Below are positions 1 to 7,412 of a DNA stretch of 10,463 nt, piece after piece. Both the position numbers and the translations under genes were made by a program. The DNA comes from Caldisericaceae bacterium (GTDB taxonomy: Bacteria; Calditrichota; Calditrichia; Calditrichales; Calditrichaceae): assembly GCA_021160885.1 (NCBI GenBank), contig JAGHBR010000325.1, positions 1 through 10,463 of the forward strand, in the 5' to 3' direction. The notes under the pieces are model-generated. The model was not told the DNA's origin and ran no database searches. It saw only the letters and a program-made list of their open reading frames with translations. Position 1 is the first letter of the stretch. Each line of letters opens with the position of its first letter.

Positions 1-70
1 ATTTTCCCTGCGCGTATGCAAAAAAACAAGAAAAAACTTGTATAAAAATAATAAGAATTATTTTCTTCAT
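1..70 (-). CDS. Secreted protein, N-terminal fragment (signal peptide only)
   Basis: Reading the minus strand from an ATG at 68-70 gives MKKIILIIFIQVFSCFFAYA followed by QGK before the window ends. This is a textbook Sec signal peptide: two lysines, a long hydrophobic core and an A-Y-A cleavage site just before Gln. A purine-rich stretch (AAAGG) lies about 9 bases upstream of the ATG. The start is 41 bp beyond the stop of the GH43 gene on the same strand, so it is probably co-transcribed with it. Nothing of the mature protein is visible, so its function cannot be assigned; from context another exported polysaccharide-degrading or -binding protein is likely (inference). Confidence 0.7.
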   Translation of the reverse strand, partial: MKKIILIIFIQVFSCFFAYAQGK

Positions 71-111
71 TTTATTTTACCTTTGTATTCTCATTTTTAG
101 TTGTAATATTA

Positions 112-1161
112 TTAATGAAAAAAATCGCTATCTCCCACCATCGGCCAATCGTTTACCCATGAAAGGTTTCGCACAGCCAAATGTGCCTTGCCATCATCCT
201 TTTTATCATAATAGTGAAAAGTAAAAGCATACCGCCCGTCGACATGCCGGTAAATGCCCGCATGTCCGGGACCTATATAGCGTCCTTTTGTAGCAATGAC
301 CAGAGATCCACCTTCGTCTACCATATCTTTTCCTTCTTTATCAAGATATGGTCCTGTTGGTGATTTCGAACGTCCCACACGTATTTGATAAGTACTTTTT
401 ATTCCCCTGCAACAAAATCCCCAGTTCACAAATAAGTAATAATAACCATTCTCTGGATGCCGATAAACATAGGAAGCTTCAATATAATCGCTTTCCCCCC
501 GTGGTTCGCCGCTAAATCTGTAAGCTACGCGATGGAATGCCGGATTATCTTCTGAAAAACCTTTTGCCGCTTCCCCACAAAGATGCCCGGTCTTTTTGTC
601 CAGTTCTACAATCCAGATACCACTTGTTCCCGATCCAAAGGACATGTACAAATTGCCTTTGTCGTCTGTAAAAACAGAAGGATCGATTGCTACAGGACAA
701 TTCTTCCCATTGTCTCTACAGTTGGGCATAATAAGAACAGGCCCGTCATCTCTCCATTTTAAATTCGGCGCTTCTCCTGTTGCGATCATGCGCCCGATTG
801 CCGAAGCATGGTCATCGTCTGCTTCAAATGAATAATACATTACCCATTTAAACGGAACGCAAGGCGCCCAGATGTATCCTTTGTTGTCCGGAAAAACTTT
901 ATCCCACCATTTCGGTTTTTGAATCACCTCAGCCAGATGCCAGGTATTATCATCTGTCGCTTTTCGATACCATGAGTGAATTCCCTTTCCTGTAGAAAAT
1001 ACCATGAAGTATCCATTTTCATATTGAAGTTCGGATGGATCATGAATTACCGGAATATTATCCTCTTGCCCCTTACTGCCAATACAATAACCTGAAAATG
1101 GCATGTAAAGGCCTATCCCGAGAGCTGCTACCTTTTTAAGAAAATCTCTTCTTGTTTTCAT
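112..1161 (-). CDS. GH43 family glycosidase, endo-arabinanase-like, Tat-type signal
   Basis: Exported glycoside hydrolase of family 43, a five-bladed beta-propeller fold that usually cleaves alpha-1,5-arabinan or arabinose/xylose side chains. Counting from ATG at 1161 (349 aa) the three expected acidic residues are visible: Asp41 in HDPS (general base), Asp160 in AIDPSVF (pKa modulator) and Glu228 in YIEASYVY (general acid). Further support comes from IWAP, a CCRG...TYQIRVGRS..PTGPY stretch and GPGHAG, all typical of the arabinanase-like branch. The length is normal for a single-domain enzyme with no added binding module. The N-terminus has TRRDFLKK followed by a hydrophobic segment, a good twin-arginine signal. 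I prefer ATG at 1161 over an in-frame TTG at 1170 because it gives the standard MKTRRDF start. It lies 30 bp after the 865-aa gene, so they are likely co-transcribed. Exact substrate (arabinan, arabinogalactan, arabinoxylan) is not determined. Confidence 0.88.
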   Translation of the reverse strand: MKTRRDFLKKVAALGIGLYMPFSGYCIGSKGQEDNIPVIHDPSELQYENGYFMVFSTGKGIHSWYRKATDDNTWHLAEVIQKPKWWDKVFPDNKGYIWAPCVPFKWVMYYSFEADDDHASAIGRMIATGEAPNLKWRDDGPVLIMPNCRDNGKNCPVAIDPSVFTDDKGNLYMSFGSGTSGIWIVELDKKTGHLCGEAAKGFSEDNPAFHRVAYRFSGEPRGESDYIEASYVYRHPENGYYYLFVNWGFCCRGIKSTYQIRVGRSKSPTGPYLDKEGKDMVDEGGSLVIATKGRYIGPGHAGIYRHVDGRYAFTFHYYDKKDDGKAHLAVRNLSWVNDWPMVGDSDFFH

Positions 1162-1191
1162 TTCAACCAAATTATTTTACTTTCAAAATCT

Positions 1192-3789
1192 TTATTTTTT
1201 AAACTTGTCGATGCTAATGTGTAGCGCGTCTTGAGACTCCAATTTTAACCAAATAATTAATGTTCGTGTACCATCAGTGTCCCAAATAATACCTTGCCGG
1301 AAATCAGGATTATTATTTTGAATTTTTCCATTGATTTCCAGAGTAGCAATTTGATCATTTTTCCAATTTTTTATTACAAAGCAAGGATGATAAACAGGAC
1401 GAAGTTTTGAGCCCACTAAATCAAAAGACATTTTATCGGAATTAATATGTAAAATGTAAGCTCTTTGAGATTTATCATAGCCCTTATTAATTCCCCCATT
1501 AACACTTTTTATCGGCGGTGGATAATTCCAGGACTTGGCTAACGGGAGCAATGTTTTGATCGATTGGTTTGTAAAGCCATATATTGCCATATTTCCATGG
1601 AAAACCGCATTATCGGCAGCTGCCAAAGCAGAGTGCATTACCCTGTCGGTGAATAATGCAGTTCTACCATCACTTGGGATTTGCGCAACCGGCCAGTGAT
1701 TCCAATGGGCAAAATGTGTAAAAGAGCCTTCAGGAGCCGCAATCCAGGGTTCGATATAAACCCCCTCTGGGAACAAGAGGAATATTTTATATTTGGACTT
1801 GAAATTAATCAACTCAAAATTAGCATCCTCGAGCGTGTTCTTCGGGCGGCCATTTGTCCAATCTAATACCAATGTATCGCATCTAACATGGCCCCATAAT
1901 TTCATATCAGCTAATGTCAATGCCTTCAAATGGATTTGATCTTCCGGAATTTTTCCCGGTGGACTCAAAAATTGAATATCCTGCCAGAAAATACTGGCTC
2001 CAGACCTATTATTGACCTTTCTGACAATCACACCATCAGGATAAATTGTATAATATTCATCCCCCCAGCTCTTATATTTCTCCCATCTTTCATTAGTAGG
2101 GGGAAACTCATCGGGAAATTTCAATTGATTAGTGGAAACAAAAGCATAACGCCAGTGAACAACCACACGGGCATCGGTATTTTCAATTAATCTTACATGA
2201 CTAAAACGGCATTGTTTATCAGACATATGTTCACAACAACCATAACCTTCGTATCCGGTTTCAATACTTTGATCAACCATCCATATATTATTTTCTGTGA
2301 CAAAGGCCGGACCATAATTGGTTCCTCGCCAGAATACAACGCTTGCTGGTAATGCATCAAATTTGACCACAATATCCGGATAATCGCTGGTACGCCACAT
2401 ATTATCCCATAGCTCATGATATTCTAATTTAGTATAAAAAGCACCAAATTTGTCTACTATTCCAGGACGACCAGGTAGAATCCTTGGTTGCAAATCGGGA
2501 TGATTCCTCAAATAAGAATCCGGTTTTAAACTTGCGTAAGATTCGGCAATCTGTTTAGCATTCAAAGGAACATCATACATTAATATTTCATCCAGCAAAC
2601 CTTCAATTCCGATTATTGTAGGATAGCTTGAGGCTTCCAATTTCATTTGATTTAAACCGATTTGTAAATCAGTAGAAGACAGGGTTATTTTCCCCTTATT
2701 GACTTTTTGCTCTTTAGTCAGTTTCCCATTGATATAAATGCAAACCTTTCCCTGTTTTCCATCATAAGTTGCGGCCAGAGCAGTCCACTGGTTTAAAGGA
2801 ATCCTTTGAGAGGATACAATTTCCTGCCATTTCCCATTAATGGAAAGCATGAGAGCAGGAAAGCCAAATTCGTTAATACCAAAATAGTAGCCTTTTTTCT
2901 TCCATTCACATTGATGAACAATCGGACTCCATGAAAAAGGATAAACTGCCAATGCACACCATGCTTCTACCGTAAAACCATCATTAAAAATCGGAGCTTT
3001 AGCGCCAGGGAGAATAACTTTTGAATAATAACCGTCAAATGCTAATGCTGTACCTGAAAGGCCCTTTTTCCAGACACTTTTATTGCCACCTATCGAACAA
3101 GCAATGGAACTTACACTTTCCTTTGTTTTATCGGTATGAGATTTCAATCCTTCGTCAAATTTCCACCAGGCAACAGGCGATTCATCAATATGATGGGATT
3201 TAACAGATGAGCCATCTATTGGGGGATAATTAATTTTTTCGGGTGGTTTGGCTGCCATATACGATAATTGTTGAATTCCCTTTGGAAGAAGTTTTAATTT
3301 CTGGATAGAAATATTTTTAGGATCATTATACACATCCAGTTTCTTGCGTCCCTGGCGTATTGAACGAATTACTGTGCCGTCGGGTGTGATTGTAAATATT
3401 TCATGAACAACTCCATCAAAATCCAAATCACTGAAATCTGGCATATATCTCCAGTGGACGATAATTCTTTCAGGGGAATTCTCGATAATTCGTACATATG
3501 AATATTTATTATATTTATCCGGTCGGATTTTAGTCCCATCGCCCTTTCTGGGAATAATTTCTTGAAAGTACCATTTTCCATTATCGGTTTTCCAGTAAGG
3601 GAGGTAACTAAATTCACGACTAAACACAATTTGTCCTTCATTGGGAAGCTTCACAATGACGTCCGCATACTTACCTGTAATTTCATCTTCGTAGGGTAAT
3701 TTAGTATAATAAGCGCCAAAATCACCTGCGAATAGTTGAATTGAAGTTAGCAAATAAATAACAATTAACGAATTAATCGTAAATTTCAT
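1192..3789 (-). CDS. Secreted LamG protein with one half and one full copy of an unrecognised module (865 aa)
   Basis: Function not recognised. It starts with a Sec signal (MKFTINSLIVIYLLTSI..., cleavage near LFAG, residue ~22). Residues ~24-150 are a first-half copy of a module (FGAYYTKL, YSYVRIIEN...RIIVHWRY, FTITPDG). Residues ~204-420 are a LamG/concanavalin-A-like jellyroll (AWWKFDEG, TVEAW, WTALAATYDG, IYINGK, GLLDEILMYD). Residues ~448-865 are a full module: FGAFYTKL, VFWRGTNY, EHMSDKQ at 520-526, SHVRLIEN..ARVVVHWRYA, DEYYTIYPDG, WNHWPVAQIPSDGR at ~696-709, RAYIL, FVIKNW. The full module matches that of the upstream 695-aa protein closely and the 493-aa protein more distantly. The jellyroll is usually a carbohydrate-binding or adhesive fold; the module may be catalytic (conserved His, Tyr, Asp, Arg) but this is inference. 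ATG at 3789 is supported by AGGAGA six bases upstream. It is followed after 30 bp by the GH43 gene. Confidence 0.85.
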   Translation of the reverse strand: MKFTINSLIVIYLLTSIQLFAGDFGAYYTKLPYEDEITGKYADVIVKLPNEGQIVFSREFSYLPYWKTDNGKWYFQEIIPRKGDGTKIRPDKYNKYSYVRIIENSPERIIVHWRYMPDFSDLDFDGVVHEIFTITPDGTVIRSIRQGRKKLDVYNDPKNISIQKLKLLPKGIQQLSYMAAKPPEKINYPPIDGSSVKSHHIDESPVAWWKFDEGLKSHTDKTKESVSSIACSIGGNKSVWKKGLSGTALAFDGYYSKVILPGAKAPIFNDGFTVEAWCALAVYPFSWSPIVHQCEWKKKGYYFGINEFGFPALMLSINGKWQEIVSSQRIPLNQWTALAATYDGKQGKVCIYINGKLTKEQKVNKGKITLSSTDLQIGLNQMKLEASSYPTIIGIEGLLDEILMYDVPLNAKQIAESYASLKPDSYLRNHPDLQPRILPGRPGIVDKFGAFYTKLEYHELWDNMWRTSDYPDIVVKFDALPASVVFWRGTNYGPAFVTENNIWMVDQSIETGYEGYGCCEHMSDKQCRFSHVRLIENTDARVVVHWRYAFVSTNQLKFPDEFPPTNERWEKYKSWGDEYYTIYPDGVIVRKVNNRSGASIFWQDIQFLSPPGKIPEDQIHLKALTLADMKLWGHVRCDTLVLDWTNGRPKNTLEDANFELINFKSKYKIFLLFPEGVYIEPWIAAPEGSFTHFAHWNHWPVAQIPSDGRTALFTDRVMHSALAAADNAVFHGNMAIYGFTNQSIKTLLPLAKSWNYPPPIKSVNGGINKGYDKSQRAYILHINSDKMSFDLVGSKLRPVYHPCFVIKNWKNDQIATLEINGKIQNNNPDFRQGIIWDTDGTRTLIIWLKLESQDALHISIDKFKK

Positions 3790-3801
3790 TTCACGTCTCC
3801 T
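3740..3801 (-). repeat. Duplicated leader block, copy A (RBS plus signal-peptide codons of the 865-aa gene)
   Basis: This 62-bp block aligns without gaps to 7351-7412 with 7 mismatches by manual count (about 89% identical). It runs from the AGGAGA ribosome binding site through the start codon into codons for the hydrophobic signal core (IYLLTSI). Outside the block on both sides the two sites diverge at once. The mature proteins that follow are unrelated (LamG/module protein here, esterase in copy B). Confidence 0.85.
3796..3801 (-). promoter_or_regulatory. Ribosome binding site AGGAGA of the 865-aa gene
   Basis: On the minus strand AGGAGA is followed by six bases (CGTGAA) and then ATG at 3789. 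It is a strong Shine-Dalgarno match, which the 695-aa, 493-aa and GH43 genes lack, and it fixes the start of this gene. Confidence 0.75.
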
Positions 3802-3974
3802 CAGTGTGGGTACTCAAAAAGCATTATTATTCGTACCACTGGCAATGACGGACCCTCTACATCTCAAACTTTTGCTCCAATGAATTTCACCATCCAGATT
3901 TCATTCTACTCTGACTCTTCTACGCCACTGCCGCCTAACTTAAATTAATAGACAACTACAACATCCCCTGCATG

Positions 3975-4000
3975 TATCTAAGGAGCTAAACAATTAGATA
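3975..4000. repeat. Inverted repeat TATCTAA / TTAGATA, 12-nt spacer
   Basis: TATCTAA at 3975-3981 and its exact reverse complement TTAGATA at 3994-4000, 42 bases past the stop of the 695-aa gene. In minus-strand RNA it would make a 7-bp AU-rich stem. There is no run of U after it, so a rho-independent terminator is unlikely; it could be an operator or a 3'-end processing structure. A chance occurrence is possible. Confidence 0.4.
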
Positions 4001-4015
4001 GTCAACGGCATTGAC
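4001..4015. repeat. Short inverted repeat GTCAA / TTGAC, 5-nt loop
   Basis: GTCAA at 4001-4005 and TTGAC at 4011-4015 with a CGGCA loop, directly abutting the TATCTAA/TTAGATA repeat and 27 bases past the stop of the 695-aa gene. Together they give two tandem small stem-loops in the 3' untranslated region. Stem length is only five pairs, so significance is low. Confidence 0.3.
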
Positions 4016-4042
4016 GACGGATTTTCTTGATATGCGATGGTG

Positions 4043-6130
4043 TCATAAATTCCCTTTTGGAGCCAAGGCCATTTTGATGCTCTCTTCAGAGCGCATTTCA
4101 AGCCAGACAACCAGTTTTTTGGAATTGGCTGTTCTCTGGAGACCATACTTAAACGTATCTGGATTCTTTAACCTCACACCGTTCAATGTGCACTCAACTC
4201 GCGAATTGCCCCAGTTTTCAATCACAAACACCGGATTAACTAGGGGATTTAGGGCATTGGCGTTTATTGTAAATTTTAATGTTTTTGAAACCTTTCCGTT
4301 TTTTACAAAATGATAAGCACGATCGTTTTTATCAAAACCTTTATAGACAAAATCATCAATATCCATTCTTATTTCCGGAGGCATTAACCAGAATTTGGCA
4401 AATGGAATGAGTTGTTCAAGCGGCTTATCCGTGATGCCAAGTATGAAACGACCCTCCAGAGCCTTGTCTTCTTTCCTTCTTGTTAAAAGAGGTTCTGCGG
4501 AAACGATAGCTGAGCTGGACACTCGGTCATTGGCCAGTACAAAACGACCGTCGCAGGGAATTTGAGAAACAGGCCAGTGATTGCGCCAATGAAATCTTGA
4601 AAGACGGTAATCAATCTCTCTGATTCCACCTCCATAAGGTCCTATATGAGTACCATGTTCATAGATATAGAATGGTTTGGCATTGGCTTTAACGTTTAGA
4701 AGCGCAATGACAGGATCAGTCACAGCCTCTTTAAAACAACCCTGCTCATCGCCGGGCCATGTTTCATACGAATGTGTACTACTCTGGCCCTTTAAATTAG
4801 CGAGAGTAACAGCAGCCAGATCAATATTGTCTTCGGGTTTCTGCCTTGGATTAGTGAATAGTGTCGGTTCGGTAATACTGTAATCATCTTCTTCACCATG
4901 CACAATGAAATGGCGAATGGCAATACCATCCGGATAAATCGTATAATATTCATCCGCCCAGTCACCCCAGTTGGTAACAGGATCAATGTTGGCAATCTGG
5001 TAGAGGACGTCGGTCAGGGCATAGCGCCAGTGCACTACAACCCGGGCTGGATTATTCTCGATTAAACGCACGTGGCTGTATCGGTTCTGTTTATCCGACA
5101 TGTGTTCCATACAACCCATATCACCAAAGGTTTCAGCACTCTGATCGCCAATCCAGATGCCATTTTCGGTCACCAGATTCATGTTGTAATTGGTACCTTT
5201 CCAAAAGACCATTGCGTATTTTTTATGTGCAAAAGTGACCACAATATCGGGGAAACGGTCATCACGCCACAATCTGTCCCAGTCTTCATCATACTTTAGC
5301 TTTGTATAATAGGCGCCAAACTCTGTATTATTATTTGGGATAGCGGGTAGTTTACGCCAGGCCAGGGGCGGTTTTCCCTGCGGTTTCGTCCGCTCATAAT
5401 AGGCAGTCAAAGAGTCTTCTGACAGGATGCCCTTACTAATCTTAAGCTCATCGATGATTCCGTCAAAAGAATAAGAGGCTGGCACCCGGACAAAACCAGC
5501 CCGATTCAGTGATGATGGAACAGTGCGTTTGTGATTTCTGGCTATCTGTAAATCCATTTTTTTATCATTTAATAAATCTCCCTGAACATTCAACATCCCG
5601 CTGAGCTTACCATTAATATATAGCCTGATACCAGAATCCGGGTCAAATGTAGCGGCAATATGCGACCAGGCCATAAACGGAATTTTCTGATCGCTGATAC
5701 ACTCTCTCCACTGCCGGGCAACGGCTGCATGCAGTCCCACTCTGCCTTCGGCATCAATTCCAAAGAAAATTCCCCGCTGATGATTATATTCCTGATTATA
5801 AATAGCACACCAATTCCACGGATAGGCCTGTGGTGCGACCCAGGCCTGAATGGTAAAAGGACCGCTAATCTCAGGCGCATCATCTCCGTCCCGTGTTATG
5901 GCGGTAGTAAAACCATCGCACTTGATCCCTTTGCCAACAACGCCTTTAACAAGTCGGAAATTACCGTGCACACAATCCATTAAACCAGTGGCCTTATCTA
6001 TGATACGGCTTTGCTTTACTACTTCAAAATCCCAGTAGGCAAATAGTTGGTTCTGATTTTTTTGTGCTTGTATTCGTCCGCTGATGAAAAGAGTGGCGAT
6101 TGCAAATAGGGCTAGATATATAATCCTCAT
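4043..6130 (-). CDS. Secreted LamG protein with a full copy of the unrecognised module (695 aa)
   Basis: Function not recognised. Residues 1-22 are a Sec signal (MRIIYLALFAIATLF..., cleavage near IQAQ). Residues ~28-245 form a LamG_3-type jellyroll: AYWDFE, a VVGKGIKCDG strand, FTIQAWVAP, WSHIAATFD, LYINGKL, FDGIIDELKI. Residues ~271-695 are the module: FGAYYTKLKYDEDWD, VFWKGTNY, EHMSDKQNR at 342-350, SHVRLIEN..ARVVVHWRYA, DEYYTIYPDG at 393-402, RNHWPVSQIPCDGR at 516-529, RAY at 604-606, PVFVIENW, LVVWLE. It is nearly collinear with residues 448-865 of the downstream 865-aa protein, with about half the positions identical by eye in the first 100 residues. The protein is probably exported and acts on, or binds, polysaccharide (inference from LamG and neighbours). 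ATG at 6130 directly precedes the signal; no strong Shine-Dalgarno site is visible. A 346-bp gap lies upstream. Confidence 0.85.
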   Translation of the reverse strand: MRIIYLALFAIATLFISGRIQAQKNQNQLFAYWDFEVVKQSRIIDKATGLMDCVHGNFRLVKGVVGKGIKCDGFTTAITRDGDDAPEISGPFTIQAWVAPQAYPWNWCAIYNQEYNHQRGIFFGIDAEGRVGLHAAVARQWRECISDQKIPFMAWSHIAATFDPDSGIRLYINGKLSGMLNVQGDLLNDKKMDLQIARNHKRTVPSSLNRAGFVRVPASYSFDGIIDELKISKGILSEDSLTAYYERTKPQGKPPLAWRKLPAIPNNNTEFGAYYTKLKYDEDWDRLWRDDRFPDIVVTFAHKKYAMVFWKGTNYNMNLVTENGIWIGDQSAETFGDMGCMEHMSDKQNRYSHVRLIENNPARVVVHWRYALTDVLYQIANIDPVTNWGDWADEYYTIYPDGIAIRHFIVHGEEDDYSITEPTLFTNPRQKPEDNIDLAAVTLANLKGQSSTHSYETWPGDEQGCFKEAVTDPVIALLNVKANAKPFYIYEHGTHIGPYGGGIREIDYRLSRFHWRNHWPVSQIPCDGRFVLANDRVSSSAIVSAEPLLTRRKEDKALEGRFILGITDKPLEQLIPFAKFWLMPPEIRMDIDDFVYKGFDKNDRAYHFVKNGKVSKTLKFTINANALNPLVNPVFVIENWGNSRVECTLNGVRLKNPDTFKYGLQRTANSKKLVVWLEMRSEESIKMALAPKGNL

Positions 6131-6476
6131 ATGGCTACTCGCTGAGCTTCACATTGAACCACCAGGCATCATTGCTGGACAAAGGAGAACAACATTTTTC
6201 AGACCGCATGATCGCACAGCAATCTTTAGAATTGAAATAATACCTTTTTAAGCTCGGTTTAAAATGATTTTTTTCTGCTTGTAATCTTTCACCAAAAAAC
6301 TATCTGGCTAAAGTCTATTAGGCTGGTTGTAAAAGTCTATTAGGATTTAAGAGCAAAATCGTTCTAACAGGTTTTTTAATAATTGCTTTCATGTTTTTTA
6401 TTCTTAAAAGCCTTTTCTGACCAGATAAATTTCCTGAGGAAAGTAGTTTGGGATCAAAAAACGCATACTCCGAATA
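6131..6476. other. 346-bp intergenic gap upstream of the 695-aa gene
   Basis: No credible gene. It is the longest non-coding stretch here and lies between the esterase stop and the 695-aa start, so it is the best candidate site for an internal promoter driving the left-hand genes. It contains the direct repeat at 6310-6344. I could not find a clean Bacteroidota TTTG / TAnnTTTG pair or a clear intrinsic terminator after the esterase. Confidence 0.5.
6310..6344. repeat. 13-bp direct repeat, 22-bp period (possible operator)
   Basis: AAAGTCTATTAGG occurs at 6310-6322 and again, perfectly, at 6332-6344. The 22-bp period is about two helical turns, so both copies would face the same side of the DNA, as in many AraC-type or response-regulator sites. 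It lies about 180 bp upstream of the 695-aa start codon and 130 bp past the esterase stop. Binding function is inferred, not shown. Confidence 0.5.
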
Positions 6477-7400
6477 CTAATCATCAAGACTGTACCGGGA
6501 TAAAAAATTCCAAAGAATTTGATTTGGATTGACTCCATTGATGTCATCGCTGAACCATACATGACCACCAGGTTTTTTATATTCACGCTTGATTATATAC
6601 AGGACGAAGGATGTATTTTTATTTCCACCCGAATACTCATATCGTACAACATCCCCGCCATTCAGTTCTTTTGTCACTAAACTCGAAGCTGGAATGTTAT
6701 TATGATTCAACCAGAAATTTACCACATCGAAAACGGATGGGAATTCCTGATTGCCTTCAAGAGGTAACACATCATCTGCAGCGCCGTGGAAATGTATGAT
6801 TGACGTGTACTCATTTTCATCACATTCGCTTTTCAGCATAATTCCGGACATAATCCCAATCGCAGCGATAAGGTCCCCTCTGGAACAGGCAAGCCCGTAT
6901 GCCATCATACCACCATTGGAATATCCCACAGCATAAACACGTGATAAATCAACCTTGTATTCGCTATTGATATCATAAATGAGTTGTTCAGTAAAGTACA
7001 CGTCATTATTAATACTTTCACTACCGTCGTCTCCCGGATCCCAGTACACATCCTCTTTTTCACGCATAATAGCCTGGGGATAAGCTACCAGGAATTTATT
7101 TTGGTCCGCCAAAGAATTAAATTTGTAAAACTCCCCCATTAACTTTGCATATTGAGCGGCACAATCTCCAAAACCATGAAAATTAATCACTAACGGGGTC
7201 GGCATATCACCATCATAGGAGTGTGGGACATACAAAATATATTCTCTTGTTATGGAATCTTGCACAATTATTCGATATCCATCGGCAATCGCATTGTTAC
7301 ACTCGCTGTCCCCTCCTTTACTTTTGTCATTAGGTGAGTTGCCCAAAATTATTGAAGTTAGCAAATAAATAAGAATTAATGTATTAAATGTAAATTTCAA
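6477..7400 (-). CDS. Secreted CE1/PHB-depolymerase-type esterase (alpha/beta-hydrolase), TTG start
   Basis: Exported serine esterase of the polyhydroxybutyrate-depolymerase/feruloyl-esterase (CE1, LpqC-like) group, which removes acyl groups such as ferulate or acetate from polysaccharides. Counting 307 aa from TTG at 7400: a Sec signal (KFTFNTLILIYLLTSIILG), oxyanion region INFHGFGD, nucleophile Ser161 in GYSNGGMM, Asp209 in HFHGAADDVLP and His280 in GGHVWF complete the triad. I choose TTG at 7400 because AGGAGA lies six bases upstream and the next in-frame ATG would remove the signal peptide; an in-frame TTG at 7436 would add 12 residues ahead of the hydrophobic core and place the Shine-Dalgarno site inside the gene. 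Its leader and signal codons are almost the same DNA as those of the 865-aa gene. It lies 145 bp after the 493-aa gene on the same strand. The ester substrate is not known. Confidence 0.85.
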   Translation of the reverse strand: MKFTFNTLILIYLLTSIILGNSPNDKSKGGDSECNNAIADGYRIIVQDSITREYILYVPHSYDGDMPTPLVINFHGFGDCAAQYAKLMGEFYKFNSLADQNKFLVAYPQAIMREKEDVYWDPGDDGSESINNDVYFTEQLIYDINSEYKVDLSRVYAVGYSNGGMMAYGLACSRGDLIAAIGIMSGIMLKSECDENEYTSIIHFHGAADDVLPLEGNQEFPSVFDVVNFWLNHNNIPASSLVTKELNGGDVVRYEYSGGNKNTSFVLYIIKREYKKPGGHVWFSDDINGVNPNQILWNFLSRYSLDD

Positions 7401-7412
7401 TTCACATCTCCT
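7351..7412 (-). repeat. Duplicated leader block, copy B (RBS plus signal-peptide codons of the esterase gene)
   Basis: Partner of the block at 3740-3801. The start codon is one of the 7 differences: ATG in copy A, TTG here. The shared part stops where the mature esterase sequence begins and, upstream, just at the ribosome binding site. The first 22 bases on the plus strand (the distal signal codons) are identical between copies. Confidence 0.85.
7407..7412 (-). promoter_or_regulatory. Ribosome binding site AGGAGA deciding the TTG start of the esterase
   Basis: AGGAGA, then six bases (TGTGAA), then TTG at 7400 on the minus strand. Spacing and sequence match the site of the 865-aa gene, where the same position is ATG, so the TTG is very likely the true start. 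Confidence 0.75.

Larger units (their letters stand above)
3790..4042. other. 253-bp intergenic gap between the 695-aa and 865-aa genes
   Basis: No convincing gene on either strand. The right part (next to the 695-aa stop) has two small inverted repeats at 3975-4000 and 4001-4015, listed separately. The middle (about 3830-3940) looks less AT-rich than the other gaps here and shows no promoter or U-tract terminator that I can defend; it could be a decayed gene, a repeat-family member or a leader RNA. The left end holds the AGGAGA site of the 865-aa gene. Confidence 0.5.

Noticed and set aside
3930..3942. GCCTAAC-like sequence suggesting an integron attC site
   Set aside because: No matching GTTAGGC partner or paired inner boxes at a suitable distance, and no integrase.
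3769..3948. Plus-strand open frame across the 253-bp spacer (Ser/Thr/Pro-rich, ending at TAA 3946-3948)
   Set aside because: No ATG near its beginning, it overlaps the RBS and signal codons of the 865-aa gene on the other strand, and no recognisable domain; probably chance.
4011..4313. Plus-strand 100-codon frame overlapping the 3' end of the 695-aa gene
   Set aside because: It is antisense to conserved module residues that match the paralogue, so the minus-strand frame is the real one.
6404..6586. Minus-strand 60-codon frame overlapping the esterase 3' end
   Set aside because: It overlaps the C-terminal esterase codons in another frame, has no plausible RBS and no recognisable sequence.
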